Origin: Dillenia suffruticosa
Lineage: Eukaryota; Streptophyta; Magnoliopsida; Dilleniales; Dilleniaceae
Length of the DNA: 64,000 bases
Direction: 5' to 3'
Assembly: GCA_033439265.1 (NCBI GenBank)
Contig: JAVTVX010000030.1
Coordinates: 9,063,774-9,127,773 of the forward strand
The notes below the pieces were generated by a model, which saw only the letters and a program-made list of their open reading frames with translations, made no database searches and was not told the DNA's origin. The position numbers were made by a program, and so were the translations under genes. Shown here piece by piece: positions 11,299 through 24,559 of this stretch (position 1 is the stretch's first letter; the number at the start of each line of letters is the position of its first letter).

Positions 11299-14200
11299 TT
11301 AATAAGACAATAAACCTATATTTACAACATGATCCCTAAACCTACTTGGTGGCATACCTTTAGTTAAGGGATCGGCCAACATACAATCGATACTAATGTG
11401 TTGGATTATAACTTTATTTTCTAACACTCTTTCCCTAATGGCTAAATACTTTATGTCGATATGCTTATTTCGATTACCACTCTTATTATTCTTAGCAAAA
11501 AATAGAGCAACTGAATTATCACAAAATATATATAATGGTTTAGGTATAAAATCTAAAACCCTAAACCCAGATATAAAACTATTGAGCCGCACCGCGTGTG
11601 ACGTAGTCTCAAAACGCCACGAACTCAGCTTCCATAGTAGAGGTCGCAGTCAATGTCTGCTTAACACTCCTCCATGATATAGCTCCATCGACTATCATAA
11701 AAATGTAACCCAACATTGATTTTCGGAAATTAACACAACCAGAAAAGTCCAATTCCGAATACCTGACTACTTCCAGATTGTCAGTTCTTTTATATGTAAG
11801 CATATGTTTCTTGTTACCTTGTAGATATCTCAACACCTTTTTTGCAGCCTTCTAATGTTCCAAACCCGGGTTACTTTGATATCTACCTAACATCCTCACA
11901 ACATGCGCTATATCAGGTCTTGTACAGATCTGTGCATACATGAGACTTCCAACAACGGAAGCATATGAGATGTTAACCATATGTTCCCTTTTCAAATTTG
12001 TCTTAGAGTATTGGTCCAAATTGAACTTATCCCCTTTGATAATCGGAGCTATATTTGGTGAACAGTTCTCCATCCTTTGTCTCTTAAGAATTTTATTGAT
12101 GTAAGTCTTTTGAGATAGTTTCAAAATCTTATGGAATCTATCTCGATATATTTTTATACTAATAACATAAGATATATCACCTAAATCTTTTATCTTAAAG
12201 TTTTTAGAAATGAACTATTTTACCTCATATAGCATCTCTTTATCATTGGTGGTAAGTAATATATCATCCACATAAAAGACAAGGAAATAGAATCTACTCC
12301 CACTGATCTTAAGGTATATGCTTTGATTCACAATATTCTCTTTAAAACCAAATGAAGTGACTATATTGTGGAATTTCAAATACTACTGGCAGGACGTTTG
12401 TTTCAGCTCGTACATGGATTTCTTGGTTTACACACCAAATGCTCACTACCACTAGAGGAGAATTCTTCAGGTTAACACATGTAAACCTCTTCCTCTAGTT
12501 CCCTATTAAGGAAGGCATTTTCACATCCATTTGTTACAATTCTAGGTCGAAATATGTAACAAGTGCCAGAATGATGTGGAGAGAATCTTTCTTGAATAAC
12601 GGAGAAAATGTCTCTAAGTAGTCGATTCCCTCCCTTTGGGTGAACCCTTTAGCAACAAGTCTGGCCCTGTATTTCTCGATATTACCCAATAAGTCTGTCT
12701 TAGTTTTGAAAACTCATTTACATCCGATGGGTTTTACCCCATTTGACAATTCTACAAGATCCCAGACTCCGTTACTCCTCATGGAGTCCATTTCATCTTT
12801 CATGGTGTTTAGCCATACGTTCGAGTCCTTAGAACTCATGGCTTGTCGTATGGCTTATGAAAATGTTTCTAAATTCTCTACGGTTCTAACGTTATAGTAA
12901 GACTCTTGAAGGTATACCACATAGTCATCAGATATAGTTGACATTCTCTCTCGAGTAGATCTCCTTAATGTAGGTTCAACATTCTCCGTAAGAGAAGGTT
13001 GACCAACTTGATCTTGGTCAGCTTCTTGTAGAATTTCTTGGTTATCACCCATACTCTGATTTGTGTCTATAGACACTTGAGAGTCATTTTGGATGACAAC
13101 CAACTTGGTACTTGAACTTGATGGGATACTTGATGGGTCCCTTTCAGGAGTTAACTCTCGAAAGTTATCCCTCCCATTAACCAAGTCATTCTGTAGAAAT
13201 CTAGCATTCCTAGATTTCACAATCTAGTGTGGTAGGATGGACAATAAAACCGGTATCCTTTAGATCTTTCGGCATAACCGACAAAGTATCCACTTATGGT
13301 CCTTGGATCCAGTTTCTTTTCCCGTAGATTATAAACCCTTATCTCTGCAGGACAACTCCAAATGCGTACATGTCTTAAACTAGGTTACCAATCTTTAAAT
13401 AACTCAAAAGGAGTTTTAGCTACTGCCTTAATTGGAACCCTATTTAGAATGTACCATGTCGTCTTGAGAGCTTTAGTCCACAAGAATTGTTAGAGCTAGC
13501 CATCATACTCCTAACCATATCAAGTAAGGTCATGTTCCTTCTTTCAGCTACCATATTCTGGTCAGGTGAACCGGGCATGGTATATTGGACAACAATCTCA
13601 TTTTTCTGAAGAAACTTTGCAAATGGACATTGTCACGCTCCGATCCTCGATCCAAGGCGTGAGCAGCCGCCACGCTATCCCGGATGCTTACATTAAATTC
13701 CCAACCATCAACAAACAAACGGACAGAATCTCTCCATAAATCGGAGGTCCATCCTATATCAAAACCCCGTCAATCAATAACATATCAATAAATAAAGGCC
13801 AGTCTGGCAAATTATCAACACAACAAACCAATCCATATCCCTGTCAATATCCCAAAATAACGTAAGGCTAATCCAGTGTTATCCACAGACCTCTACTATC
13901 ATGCTCCCATCAAAGACATGAACAGTCATCAGTTACCCCTCCTGTGATTTAGAGGTGGCACCGAGCGAATCTAATAGACAATCCTAGACATGACACGTTT
14001 TCCAAGGAGATTGAACACAATAGTACAATCATGCCTCAATGCAATACAATGAAATGAGAGTTACAATAATATGTACAATTCTTTACATACAGTCATCCCT
14101 TTTATATACATGTACAATGGTCTATCTATAATCCCAAATATACAAATATATATCTATATATATATATCATCCCATATCTTTAAACATAATCCTGCGAAAG

Positions 14201-17200
14201 AATGGTTAACACCATATCCAGGTCCGATATCTCCAACAAAATCTCATGCACTACTATATCGCAATGCGTCCCACTATAGCTATATCTGTGGAACAGAAAG
14301 TGAGGGGTGAGTATTATGGGGAATACTCAGTGAGTGAGAAGGTATATATAAGTATGTTCAATGTGTTGATAAAAAATGGATTGTCAAAATGATTCAATAA
14401 ATCACAAGTCCGCATAATGTATGAAAACAGTGCATAATGAACCATTCATCATAAATCATTTTTTTTCATACATTTCAAATACATATGCATCCATATCAAC
14501 TGAATCACACAAGTATAGAGTATCCCAAAATCAGTTCCTGATAAAGGTCGACCACGACCAATGACAGGCGTATCAGGGGTTTTTATATGCAAAGTTAGAA
14601 AATGATCTCTATCCCGACGTTGGCGATGGACCTCATCAAGTGTTAGACCAGGGCGTTACCTAATCCTCCTCCTTTCGGGTTCAACTCAACTAGTACCGTG
14701 TCGAGTCCCAATATCATATACGACGTTTGGGGATACCTCCAGCAGAAGCGTATTCGAGCACAATGGGTGCCTCTGCAAACGCTCTTCATAGCTACGGCAT
14801 ACCCAATTCATGGTGTATCTCATAAATCAGATCATTATGGCATGCATAAAGGCCATTGGCCGATAACATAATATCATCATAATCATGCCAATATTTATCA
14901 AACCATATCAAACATTTCTCATAATTGATTTCATAAAATCATATGCATATTGATGCAATGGCACGTTTTTCATTTCGTAAATCATTTGGATGCATATTTC
15001 ACAATAAAATCATGTTATGGACAATCCAATGATTCACAAAATATTTCACAAAACATTTCACAAATTTATTTCAAAAATCATAGCACACGATCATAAGTCA
15101 TGCTTGCACTGAAAAGCGTTTTAAAACATGTTGTTATACATTGAACACATAATATAATAAATCTCACTCACAGTATACGGGAGAGTACAACACTCCTGGC
15201 ATGAATCTCGAGACACACACAAAAAATGCTCCCCTTAATATCACCAAAAAAGCTCTATAAATACAATATAGAATATATGTCACTTAAGAGATCATATGAT
15301 GTGTATATAATAATGTAAATGTGATGCAACCCTATCATAGACAAACCTAGGGTTTTCAAGTTCTATTCTTGTGCCATTTTAGGGAATTGACCATAAGTTC
15401 CTCAACCGACATCGGAATTGGGAAATTTCTATTTCGATGGTTGATTCACATAAAAATACACACTTTTCATGTTGAACTTATCTCCAAAATCTCGGTGGAA
15501 GATTTCTTAAAGTCCACATTTTCAAACAAATCTAAATCTAACTTTCTATTTTGTCCTGTTTTAGTACATTTCCCTTATCTCACAATCTATTCATGCAAAG
15601 ACTCTAATTTTTGACTATATAGTAGTCACGACACAAGGCTACAACTTCTTAGTTGGGCACGTTCTCCGATTCCTAGTGTAAGTCCCTGAAATAGCAACAT
15701 TTTACCCACATTACATTTTAGAAGTCTGTTCTGACCAATTTTTAGCACAACCATCACAACGTTTAACACATAACTCCAAATTACCTGATATTGTTATAGT
15801 TCCTAGATGACACATAACCTTACATTTTTCATGTTTTGGGTTTCTTCCAATTATGCTTAGAAGGGATTTGAAATTGACCACCAAAATCTCTGTTCAGTTT
15901 TAGCCGAAAAACATAATCGTTTCTGTACAGGTTTGGGAGATTTTGTAAACTCTTGATTCCCTTGGCCGAATTTTTTGATATTTTCATAGTAGGTGGTAAG
16001 AGGGAGATCTACAACTTTTCTGCTTTGAGATTTTGCAAACAAGGGCTGTAAGAAGGTCGTGCAATGCTACTGTTTTTAGTGTTCGAAAATAGATAACCCT
16101 CTGATGAGTTTTCGTAGAATGGCTGTAACGTTTGACACAGGGATCGGATTGAGGTGATCCTTACCTTGTTGGAAAGCTAAGACATGGGTCTACAATTCTT
16201 TCAACTAGCACAAGATTTGAATCTATCAGGAAGGGGTTTGAAAACGTAGGTTAATGTTGCTGCCGAAATGAGGGCAAAAATGCAGGACTGAATAGGGAAT
16301 TAGTGCAGAACACTTAAATTTTAAAACTCATATAAAATCCATCTCTACTTAAAATGTAACTATTCTTATCTCATTTTAAAGCTCTGAATGTCTAGTTTCA
16401 TATGTAAAAATTTCACTCAACTTGCCTATGCACAGAAAATGCTATAACCTAAACATTATAACCTATTCAAACTTCTGAAAACCCAGAAATTCTGTCATGA
16501 CTTCAAATTCGTCTATCCTAGTTTTCTGAGCAAACTTTCTCATTTTTGTCTAAATTTTGGATATGTTATACTAGAGGGTGATGGGTGTTTACCTTATGAT
16601 GTGCAGGTTATTTTGAGTCTTAGAAGTGCAGATCTCCTTCTCCCTTGAATCTCTCGGCCCCTTCAAACTTCACCAAGAATCCTTCTCCGTTTAATTTTTG
16701 GATATGTTATACCTTGGCATGAGAGATGATGATCTATGAAAACAAATGGGGTGTTGTTTAGAAAAAACTCACTTAGCTCATGCCTAGAAGCTCATGGCCA
16801 TGGAGGAAGACTAGAAAGTATTTGGTTAAGTGTTTTTAGCTTTGTCAAGATTTCTAGTCATCCAATATTTGTGAGGTAAATTCCTAGCCTTAGGATTATT
16901 TGCCACACAAGCAAAACTCATTTTTAAGTCAATTTCTAAGCCTAGTTAAATTTAATTAACTTAACTCTAGTTGGATTTAACCATTGTTAATTAATTAGGG
17001 TTAGTTTGTTCCAATCATGTAGTGTCATGTAGTGTCACACACTTCAAGAGCATTAAATGTTTATCCTTTGTACTTATCCACTCGTTGACTCACGATCCAA
17101 GACTGGTCAAAGTTACTATTCATCTCGAAAATTTTTAAAATCACACAAGGGACCCAGGTTTTTGTACTGAGTCTAATGCCGCTGGTTTTGTATAAATCTG

Positions 17201-19700
17201 AGATCGTTTGGTCACCCAAATGTCTTTCGGAGTGAACAAAATTCGCAATAGGTCAAAATTTGACCTTGACCTCAAAACGCACGGTCAAATTTTGACTCCG
17301 TTTTACGTGTAGATTCTAAAAATATAGGTCTTGATTGGAAACGAAACTGTTTGCTCGGTCAAATTTTGATTTGGTCTACAAATTTAGGATTTATCAAGTT
17401 AAAATCTAGGGTACTGAGTACTTTTATGTTACGGCTTAAATTTCAATTTTTTGTTTGAGGCATTCACTTTTAAAGTGAATTTAGCACGTTTAAACCACAC
17501 GGTGTCAATTTTACACGTGTGGGTTTCATTTTGGTTCGATAGCGTAAATTCTCATCCTACCGGGTAAGTTTTGGTAAATTTCTCAAAATCTCATTTTGAC
17601 ATGTGAAAATTATTAGTTAACCTAAAGTTGGATTCTTAGCAAAATTTCAATAATTTCGCAAGGGTAGATTTTGATTTGGCTCAGTAGTCTCATTTATCGC
17701 CCCCGGTAAGTAGTCATTGAACACTCTAGAGCAAACGTTGTGGTTTTGCCCAAATTCAAGTTTTGTTAACTTTTTAGAGTGATTTTGCACATGTAATTTC
17801 ATTAAACTCGAAATCGCATGCGTAAATTTTAAAATGGCCCGAAAGGGTCCCTTTTTGGCCCCCGGGGCCATGCCCAAAATTCTTTTAAGACATTTTAGCT
17901 CGGAAAAATTTCTGAGTGATTTTTCTCTATGTGAAAATAAAAATAAATCATATATGAGATAATGAAGAGTACAATATACAGTACACCGAGTGTCGGTGTT
18001 ACAGACCTGGTGTTTGTCCATCCTCTGTATACCTTCCATAGTATTCTCCACCTCTATCTGAACTCACGATTTTTATTTGAGTATTACATTGTTTCTCTAC
18101 TTTTGGCTTTAAAATTTTAAAGGTATCAAATGTCTCGTCCTTATGGCGAAAGATGTAGGATACATATATCGTAAATAGTCATATATAAATAAGATGAAAT
18201 AACTATGACCATACGAGTCTGTACCTGGAGTACAAATGTCCATATGTATAATCTCTAGCAATTCTGAACTCTTTCTAGCACCCTTTTGAGTCTTGTTGGT
18301 CTACTTTCCCTTAATGTAGTCTACACAAGTCTCAAAATCAGTAAAGTCTAGAGTATCAAGTACCCATCCTTTACCAATTTTTCTATTCTTTTTATGGAGA
18401 TGTGTCTTAATCTCCGGTGCCACAACATAAAATAATTTTCCTCAATGATACTTCTTTTAACCCTTGTATGTGTTATATTCATGTAAGCATTATCTTGTAA
18501 AGTAATAGTGTATAATCCATCTAATAATGGACCATAACTAACAATATTTGAATCATAAAATAATGTCATTTTATTACTAAATTGGAAAAAGTAATTGAAT
18601 TGTATAAGTTTTAAACAGAAATTAACTTTCTAGAAAACTTAGATACATAAAATACTCTCTCCAATTTCAAAACATGTCTACTTGCTAATATGAGCTCGCA
18701 ATCACTAATGGCATTTACTCATGAGCCCATCTTGTTGCCTGAATAGATGAGTAGTTCACGATCCACCGGCTTCCTTAGCTTTTGCAAGCCCTGCAACACA
18801 TTCGTAATGTGGATGATACAACCAGAGTCAATCCACCATGTGACATGAGAAATCTTAGTCATGCAAGATTCATAATAGACTAATGAGATTTCCATACCTT
18901 TATTCTCAAGTCACCACTTGTACTTGGTACAATTCTACTTCGTGTGTCCCTTCTTTTTACAAAAGAAACACTTGGACTCTTTCTTTATGTCCGCCTTTAA
19001 TTTTGTGCCCTTGGGGTTTGGCTTGTATTTGCCCTTCTTCTTTTCTTGTACTACCACATGTGCACTAACAGAATCTCGCTTCATCTCCATCAATAGCCTT
19101 CCTTCCTCATGTACACACATAGTCATTAATTCATTGATAGACCATTTCTCTTTTTGTGTGTTATAGGAGATCTTAAAAGGATCGAAGGGCTGAGGGAGAG
19201 AGATCAAAATAAAGTACACAAGGAATAACTGGACATATCAACCTCCAGATTCTTTAGTTGAGCCGCAATGTCCAGCATCTGCATGATGTGCTCGCGCACA
19301 CCATAGACAGTAGTGAGACTCATGGAAGAGAATTGCATAATGAGGATATTAGCCAAAGATTTCTCCGACGTCGTAAATTGCTCATCTATAGCTTTAAGAA
19401 GAGTACAGACATTGGTATGCTGATTGACCGAGTCATGAATATCAGCCAAAATTTTGCTCTTTATGAACATGGTATTTAGGCAATTAGATTACTCCCATTT
19501 TTCATAAAGAGCCTTTTCATCTATAGAGCTGGTATCGGTCACCGGAGGTGGCTCGTCCTTCTGTATAGTATAGTCAATATCCAAGTAGTCCAAATGGAGA
19601 AGTACAATTTCCCTCCATTCCTTATAATTCTCTCCGTTCAAATCAGAAAAAATTAGATTTCAAATCTATGGTTTGGAATACTACAAAATAAATAAACATG
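11299..19700 (-). pseudogene. Copia gag-pol polyprotein relic (element 3), interrupted
   Basis: Reading the minus strand from right to left: gag (about 19204-19670), CCHC knuckle (CFFCKKKGHTK, about 18935-18980), the GAG-pre-integrase motif (LWHRRLRHISIKRIEKL, 18348-18569) and the integrase core. The core has FIDDYSRY-like text, now disrupted, near 18150, and SDRGGEYYGRYTEDG near 18020. Integrase resumes left of the insertion (YTMPGSPDQNMVAERRN, about 13510-13620), followed by the integrase/RT linker (12855-13220). RT (11852-12124, SLMYAQICTRPDIAHVV) and RNase H (11299-11836, AISWRSVKQT and KHIDIKYLAIRE) follow. Stops and shifts are present, though fewer than in elements 1 and 2. Confidence 0.9.
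13631..18003 (-). mobile_element. Giant solo LTR (Ogre/Tat-like Ty3-gypsy), 4373 bp, nested in copia 3
   Basis: The insert begins TGTCACGCTCCGATCC and ends GTGTCGGTGTTACA on the plus strand. On the minus strand it reads TGTAACACC...GGAGCGTGACA, the terminal style of giant plant gypsy LTRs. The flanks are gacat (13626-13630) and gacct (18004-18008), a 5-bp target duplication with one change. It interrupts the copia integrase exactly between the peptide TEDGQTPG and the peptide FAKFLQKNE. No internal coding region and no second LTR are present, so it is best read as one LTR left by recombination. The Ogre/Tat assignment rests on size, terminal style and minus-strand text such as CTCACTGAGTATTCC. 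Confidence 0.78.
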
Positions 19701-20955
19701 TTTACTAATTATATGTGAGGTATTTAATATATGTCTACCAATGCAAACATATAAAAATAAATCTATGACATAGAAATTGTCTGTGGACTAAATTTCTAAT
19801 TTTATTAGATTTACTTAGCATTATGATAAGGTTTATCAAAAATAGATCATTTCCCGATACCTGTGGGCTAATTGAGAAACTACCAATAATTAGTCTTTTC
19901 TTAATGACTTCATCATTTTCTACTTAACCCTATAAGACATTTTTCTAGTGTACCAGGTAGGTTCCCAAGTAGGTGGTGAGTAACATGAGACTGCTTAAGA
20001 ATCAGCCAACCTTAGACCTATCTCCGTCTTTTTGACAGAACCAATCTAGATATGCACTAAATCAACCGCACTTATAGTATTACATTGAAAAGGGATTTTA
20101 CATAAGTAGACTATTATTGAAAATAACTATTTTGATATTTTATCTTCCATTTTATTATTTTCCTACAACAAAAATTTTTGTGGAATAAAATTTATTACAT
20201 AAAAATAATTTTTATGTCAAATTTATCATTTTCTTAATGTGATCATGCCTTTATATATAATTTTCTATTTAATTGTGCTTGTTGTGGCTAAACCCTAATT
20301 AATTTAAAAAATTATATTGATCACAATGATAATAATATTAATCAATTTTGTCATACTAAGGTGTATAAAATAAAAATGCAATTAAATTATCTAATGCATT
20401 TTATTAATTTTATACATTCTCTTATGTACAAAATAGTTTAAAAGTTAATTTTATACACAATATTTTAATATAAAGGTCTAATGTGAAATAATTGAAATTT
20501 TATTAGACTTTTGAAAATATACCGTAGGGACTTGATTGAAAAATAAATGACCCCTTTAAAGATCATTTAATACAAAACATAAATGATTTTTCAAAAAAGA
20601 AAAATTTGACCACATGGTCATTCATTGAATAAATGAATATTTAAAATATTATAATTTTTTTCAATTGTTCTTTATTGCGTATTTATTTCATTTTATGCAC
20701 TTTAATGTTGTCATTTTCTACTTGATGGACCCCAAGGGTCTCAACCCGGAATCAATGATTTTTGGCAAGTCCATATGTCGGAAAACTGTCGGAGAGTGTA
20801 GAAATATTCCAAAATAATTATAATGATATAAATATCTCAATTGGGCTCAACTTTTCAAAAATCAAGATTTTTAGGCCACTAATTCAAAATCTGAAAATCG
20901 TAATTTTTGAAAACATTTTGAAATTTATCAGAATTTTGAAGATAAAGGACAAAAT

Positions 20956-20967
20956 GCTTTGATACCA
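20956..20967 (-). promoter_or_regulatory. tRNA-iMet primer-binding site of copia element 3
   Basis: The minus strand reads TGGTATCAAAGC, the standard plant copia primer site complementary to the 3' end of initiator methionine tRNA. It lies two bases from the 5' LTR edge. Confidence 0.9.
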
Positions 20968-20969
20968 AA

Positions 20970-21516
20970 TGTTAGATCATATATTGCAAACCAAATGCAA
21001 TAGTGAAAAATAATTCGAGAAAAATGATCAAATGTACCTCCGATCATTCTCGATTTCGATGATCTTTGACAATTGTGATGGCGCCAAGGTGATTTTGGAA
21101 CGTTCATGGATTCCGACGATTTCCGACAATTGCGATAACACCAAATGACATACACAAACCTTCTAAGCCTTCAATTTCTCTCAATAGATTGTGTGGAGAC
21201 TTGAAATTAGATTTATGGACCCAATACACTATGAGGGGGTTTATATAGGCTCTTAACCATCAAAGAGCCTTTAAAACCCCAAAATTGTCACCCTAGAGTA
21301 TTGTTGGTCATAATGAGAATTTAATCAAATATTCATAATCGAAAATAAGATTAATTGTGTGAAAGTTTGAATGTAAATGTGAACAAATGCATTCCAATTC
21401 AAATCCCTTCCATTTTTCATGACATTTAATTCTTTTTCGGTTATATTTTTCCCATTAACTTTATTTTGAATGCATTAACTCTCATTCATGGGATTTGAAT
21501 TTTAAAATTTCTAACA
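20970..21516 (-). repeat. 5' LTR of copia element 3
   Basis: It is homologous to 10493-11045 over its whole length. The primer-binding site next to its left edge shows it is the 5' LTR for the minus orientation. Confidence 0.9.
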
Positions 21517-22650
21517 TCTCTCTCTCCAACCCTTATATTACAAGACTTCCATGTACCGGTTGGCTTGTTAGGATGGTAAATAGGAGCAAATTTCATTTAT
21601 TTACATCAGGTCAATATAGTATCTTAGAAAATTGATGCTTAGCCTATTAATAAAATATCGGTATCATTTAAATAAAATTTTAAATTTAAATTTTATATAT
21701 GATAAAAATATATATTAAAAGAGATTTGTTTTTTTTAAGAGTTTAAAATCATATACAATTTGATTATGAGATGGTTTATAAAAAGGACAAAAAATTTAGA
21801 AAACTAATCGTGGCTTTTCAAACCCAAGGTTTGAAACGGGGTCATATTTTCATGTCACCATATTACCCCTAAAAATTTTCCAAAAAAAAAAAGTAAATTG
21901 CAATAAGACTTGAAAATGTCGATTCTTATTTTTAAAGTCAATTTTCATCTGGAAGTTTTCTGACTCCAGATCGAGGCGGCCACGGCCAATAACATCGACT
22001 CTTCTCGAGGCTTCACGTCAACATCGTTTGTGCAAATGGGCCCCGTTATATCTAATTAGAATAGTTCAAGTTAAGCTTTGACCAACGGCATTTTTAAATT
22101 TAATAGAGTCAAAATAGTTGAAGGACTCAAATAATTGTTTAAAGATCAACATAAAAATTAAAAAACTAAATAAATAATGTACAAAATAGTCATTAGTTTA
22201 AGAGTTCTATTGCTTGAGTTTTATCCTGCGTTATCGAGATAAAATACCTATGAGGGTATAGATAAAGTTATCACCAATGAATTAGAAAAAAAGTCTTACC
22301 AATTAATTGATAGAGGGCCTCACGACTTTAACCTAAATGTTATCAGAATCATTCTATATATTGATCCATGAATTTTAAATTATGGTTTAACCGATTCAAC
22401 CATGAGACAACGTGGTCGAATCACTGATATTTTAATAATAATTAAAAATATATAAAGTTATTTTTAAAATAAGTATATATTATTTTATATTTTCATATAA
22501 AAATTTAAAATAAAATTTTAATAAATATAAAATTAATAATCACTCTAAAATTCCTATTAAAAAGTAAAAATAAAATAATTAAATCATAAAATCATATAAA
22601 ATATAGATATAAATAACAATATCTATGAATTTCCATAATTATGTTTGGAG
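21517..22650. other. AT-rich intergenic sequence
   Basis: No gene or RNA is recognised. The stretch holds short A/T runs and text resembling decayed repeat sequence (about 22370-22640) that I cannot assign. Confidence 0.45.
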
Positions 22651-24470
22651 GATACATTACATGTTAATTTCAAGGAAATAAAGAGAGAATACCATAATTG
22701 TATGAAGAGAGACATTAAATTGAACAAGTTGACTCACGTATAAAACAAGTCGACTTGTTAAGTTAAAATCAGTCTTCTAAGTAAAATAAAAAATTGTACA
22801 AGTCGACTTATATATGAAACAAATTAATCTGTCAAGAAAAAAAACCTTATTGAGCAAAAACAGAAAATTAGATGAGTCGACTTGTATATGTGACAAGTTG
22901 ACTAAGAGAATAAATAGAATTAAAGGCTAAGTACAAGCCTATAAGTCATTGAGCTACAGAAGCAATTGGGAAGTCAAAATTTTGAAATTCCAACGATCAA
23001 AAATTTAAAATTCCAATGGTCAGAAATTAAATTAAGTCAATCTATACAAACTTTAAGTTGACTTAGTAAAATCCCAAGTAGACTTGTCAAAACAATACCT
23101 AAAAATATTTGTGGAAGGTAAAACATAAACCGACTCAAATGACTCATGAACACAAGTTAGGATTTAAACCTTAAGATTGGTCAACTCACCACATATTACA
23201 AGTCGACCTGCACAATGTGGACTTAAGAAAAACTAAAGAAAGCTAAAACTTAAGTTGACCTATACATGATATTAGTCGACCTGTCTGAATATAGAATAGT
23301 GATAAACTTGAATGACATTAAGCACAAGACAACCTATGTAAAACACTAGTCAACCTATATGAGTAATAAAATGAAATTGTTTAAGTCAATCAGTGCACAA
23401 GTCAACCTGACAAAGTCATGAGTCAACCTACTTAAATATAGATTTCATTAAGCACTTGCACTAATGGATCTAAAATTAAATCAAGTCAAATTGCATGAGA
23501 ATTAAAGTAAGAATTGCTTAAATCAAGTATAGAACAAGTCGACTAGACAAATTAGGTAGTTGACCTACTTACATGCAAAATAGAAAAAAGGCTTAAGCAC
23601 CATCAGGTAAAAGTCAACTTAAAGCCATTATAAGTTGACTTACATGATTTGCAAAGTAAAAATGCTTAACTATCATCAAATCGAAGTCGACCTAGAACAT
23701 ATATAAGTCGACTTGTGCAATCAACAAAGTAAAAAATACTTAGACAGAATGAAGTCCAAGCTGACTTGCATGAACAGTAAAGCAAAAATACTTAATAGAA
23801 TGGAGTACAAGTTGACCTAGCATGCTTATGAAGGAAGCTGCACTAACCGAGACATTACAGAGTACAAAGTGTAGTTGACCTGAAAGAAGAAGCAATCGAC
23901 TCAATGTGAGTAACGACTAGTTGATCAAAAAAGTTGTTAAAATATTAAATGAAACTCAACTACATGCAATTTTATCTCTAGAGTATTAATTGAAACTCAA
24001 CGGCTCTCGATCTCACTACTTTAAATACAACATTTTGAAAAAAAGAAGAAAATTTTTTAACATCATATAAATTTGAGCAACAATAATTTAACAATTTCTT
24101 TTTGAGTTTAATTTCCTTTCTGTATTGTATTTTTTGTATACTTTAACGACATATTTAAAGTTAAAATTTCATCTATATATTTCTGTTTTACTTATAAATC
24201 TTTGTAAAAGAACAAAAAAAGAGTTTTTTTGGTCTAAATTTGAAAATGTTTGAATGAAACACAATTAAATATACCGGAACCTATTGAAAATTAGTGGGTA
24301 ATGTTTGAAAGAAATATTATAAAATTCAACTAGCATATGTATAATCTAGTTGTTTGTATTATTTTTAAAGAAAATAGTAGATTTAAAATTTTAAGTAAAG
24401 CCTATAAATGGATGTACATTAAAAAGGTTGGATACTAAGCTTTCATCTCTTATTCAATCCCCCATGAAGC
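22650..24470 (+). repeat. Decayed SIRE/Maximus-type copia LTR with GTCGAC motif array
   Basis: About 1.3 kb (22720-23930) is studded with GTCGACTTG/GTCGACCTG words and decayed forms such as GTTGACTTG, spaced irregularly. The following 500 bp matches the tail of plant SIRE-type LTRs: a CGACTAGTTGATCA-like stretch, a TATA-less leader, 'atctttgtaaa...', 'gaatgaaacac', 'aatctagttgtttgta', then 'ggatgtacat'. The region at 61780-62980 has the same order of blocks. Exact ends are not visible, and no primer site or coding region follows. The family assignment is from recognition of the pattern, not a search. Confidence 0.6.
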
Positions 24471-24559
24471 CTCCTCTGAGCCATGATATTTCTATAATAC
24501 CTTTACCAACCGAATAACCTTAGTTCTCAACCGTTGCTCATAGAAGTCCAAAACTTGGT

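Larger units (their letters stand above)
10493..21516 (-). mobile_element. Ty1/copia LTR retrotransposon 3, minus strand, split by a nested LTR
   Basis: LTRs of about 550 bp (10493-11045 and 20970-21516) enclose a minus-strand gag-integrase-RT-RNase H body. The right LTR is the 5' LTR. A perfect 12-base initiator-Met-tRNA primer site (gctttgatacca on the plus strand, 20956-20967) lies two bases inside it. A clear polypurine tract (plus-strand ttctcccactttactt, 11046-11061) abuts the 3' LTR. Removing the nested insertion at 13631-18003 leaves about 6.65 kb. The flanking 5-mers (acttt, tctct) do not match. Confidence 0.93.

Noticed and set aside
22720-23930. Recurring GTCGAC words considered as a CRISPR-like or satellite array
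   Set aside because: Spacing is irregular, the unit is short and degenerate, and downstream sequence matches a SIRE-type LTR; CRISPR is not expected in plant nuclear DNA.
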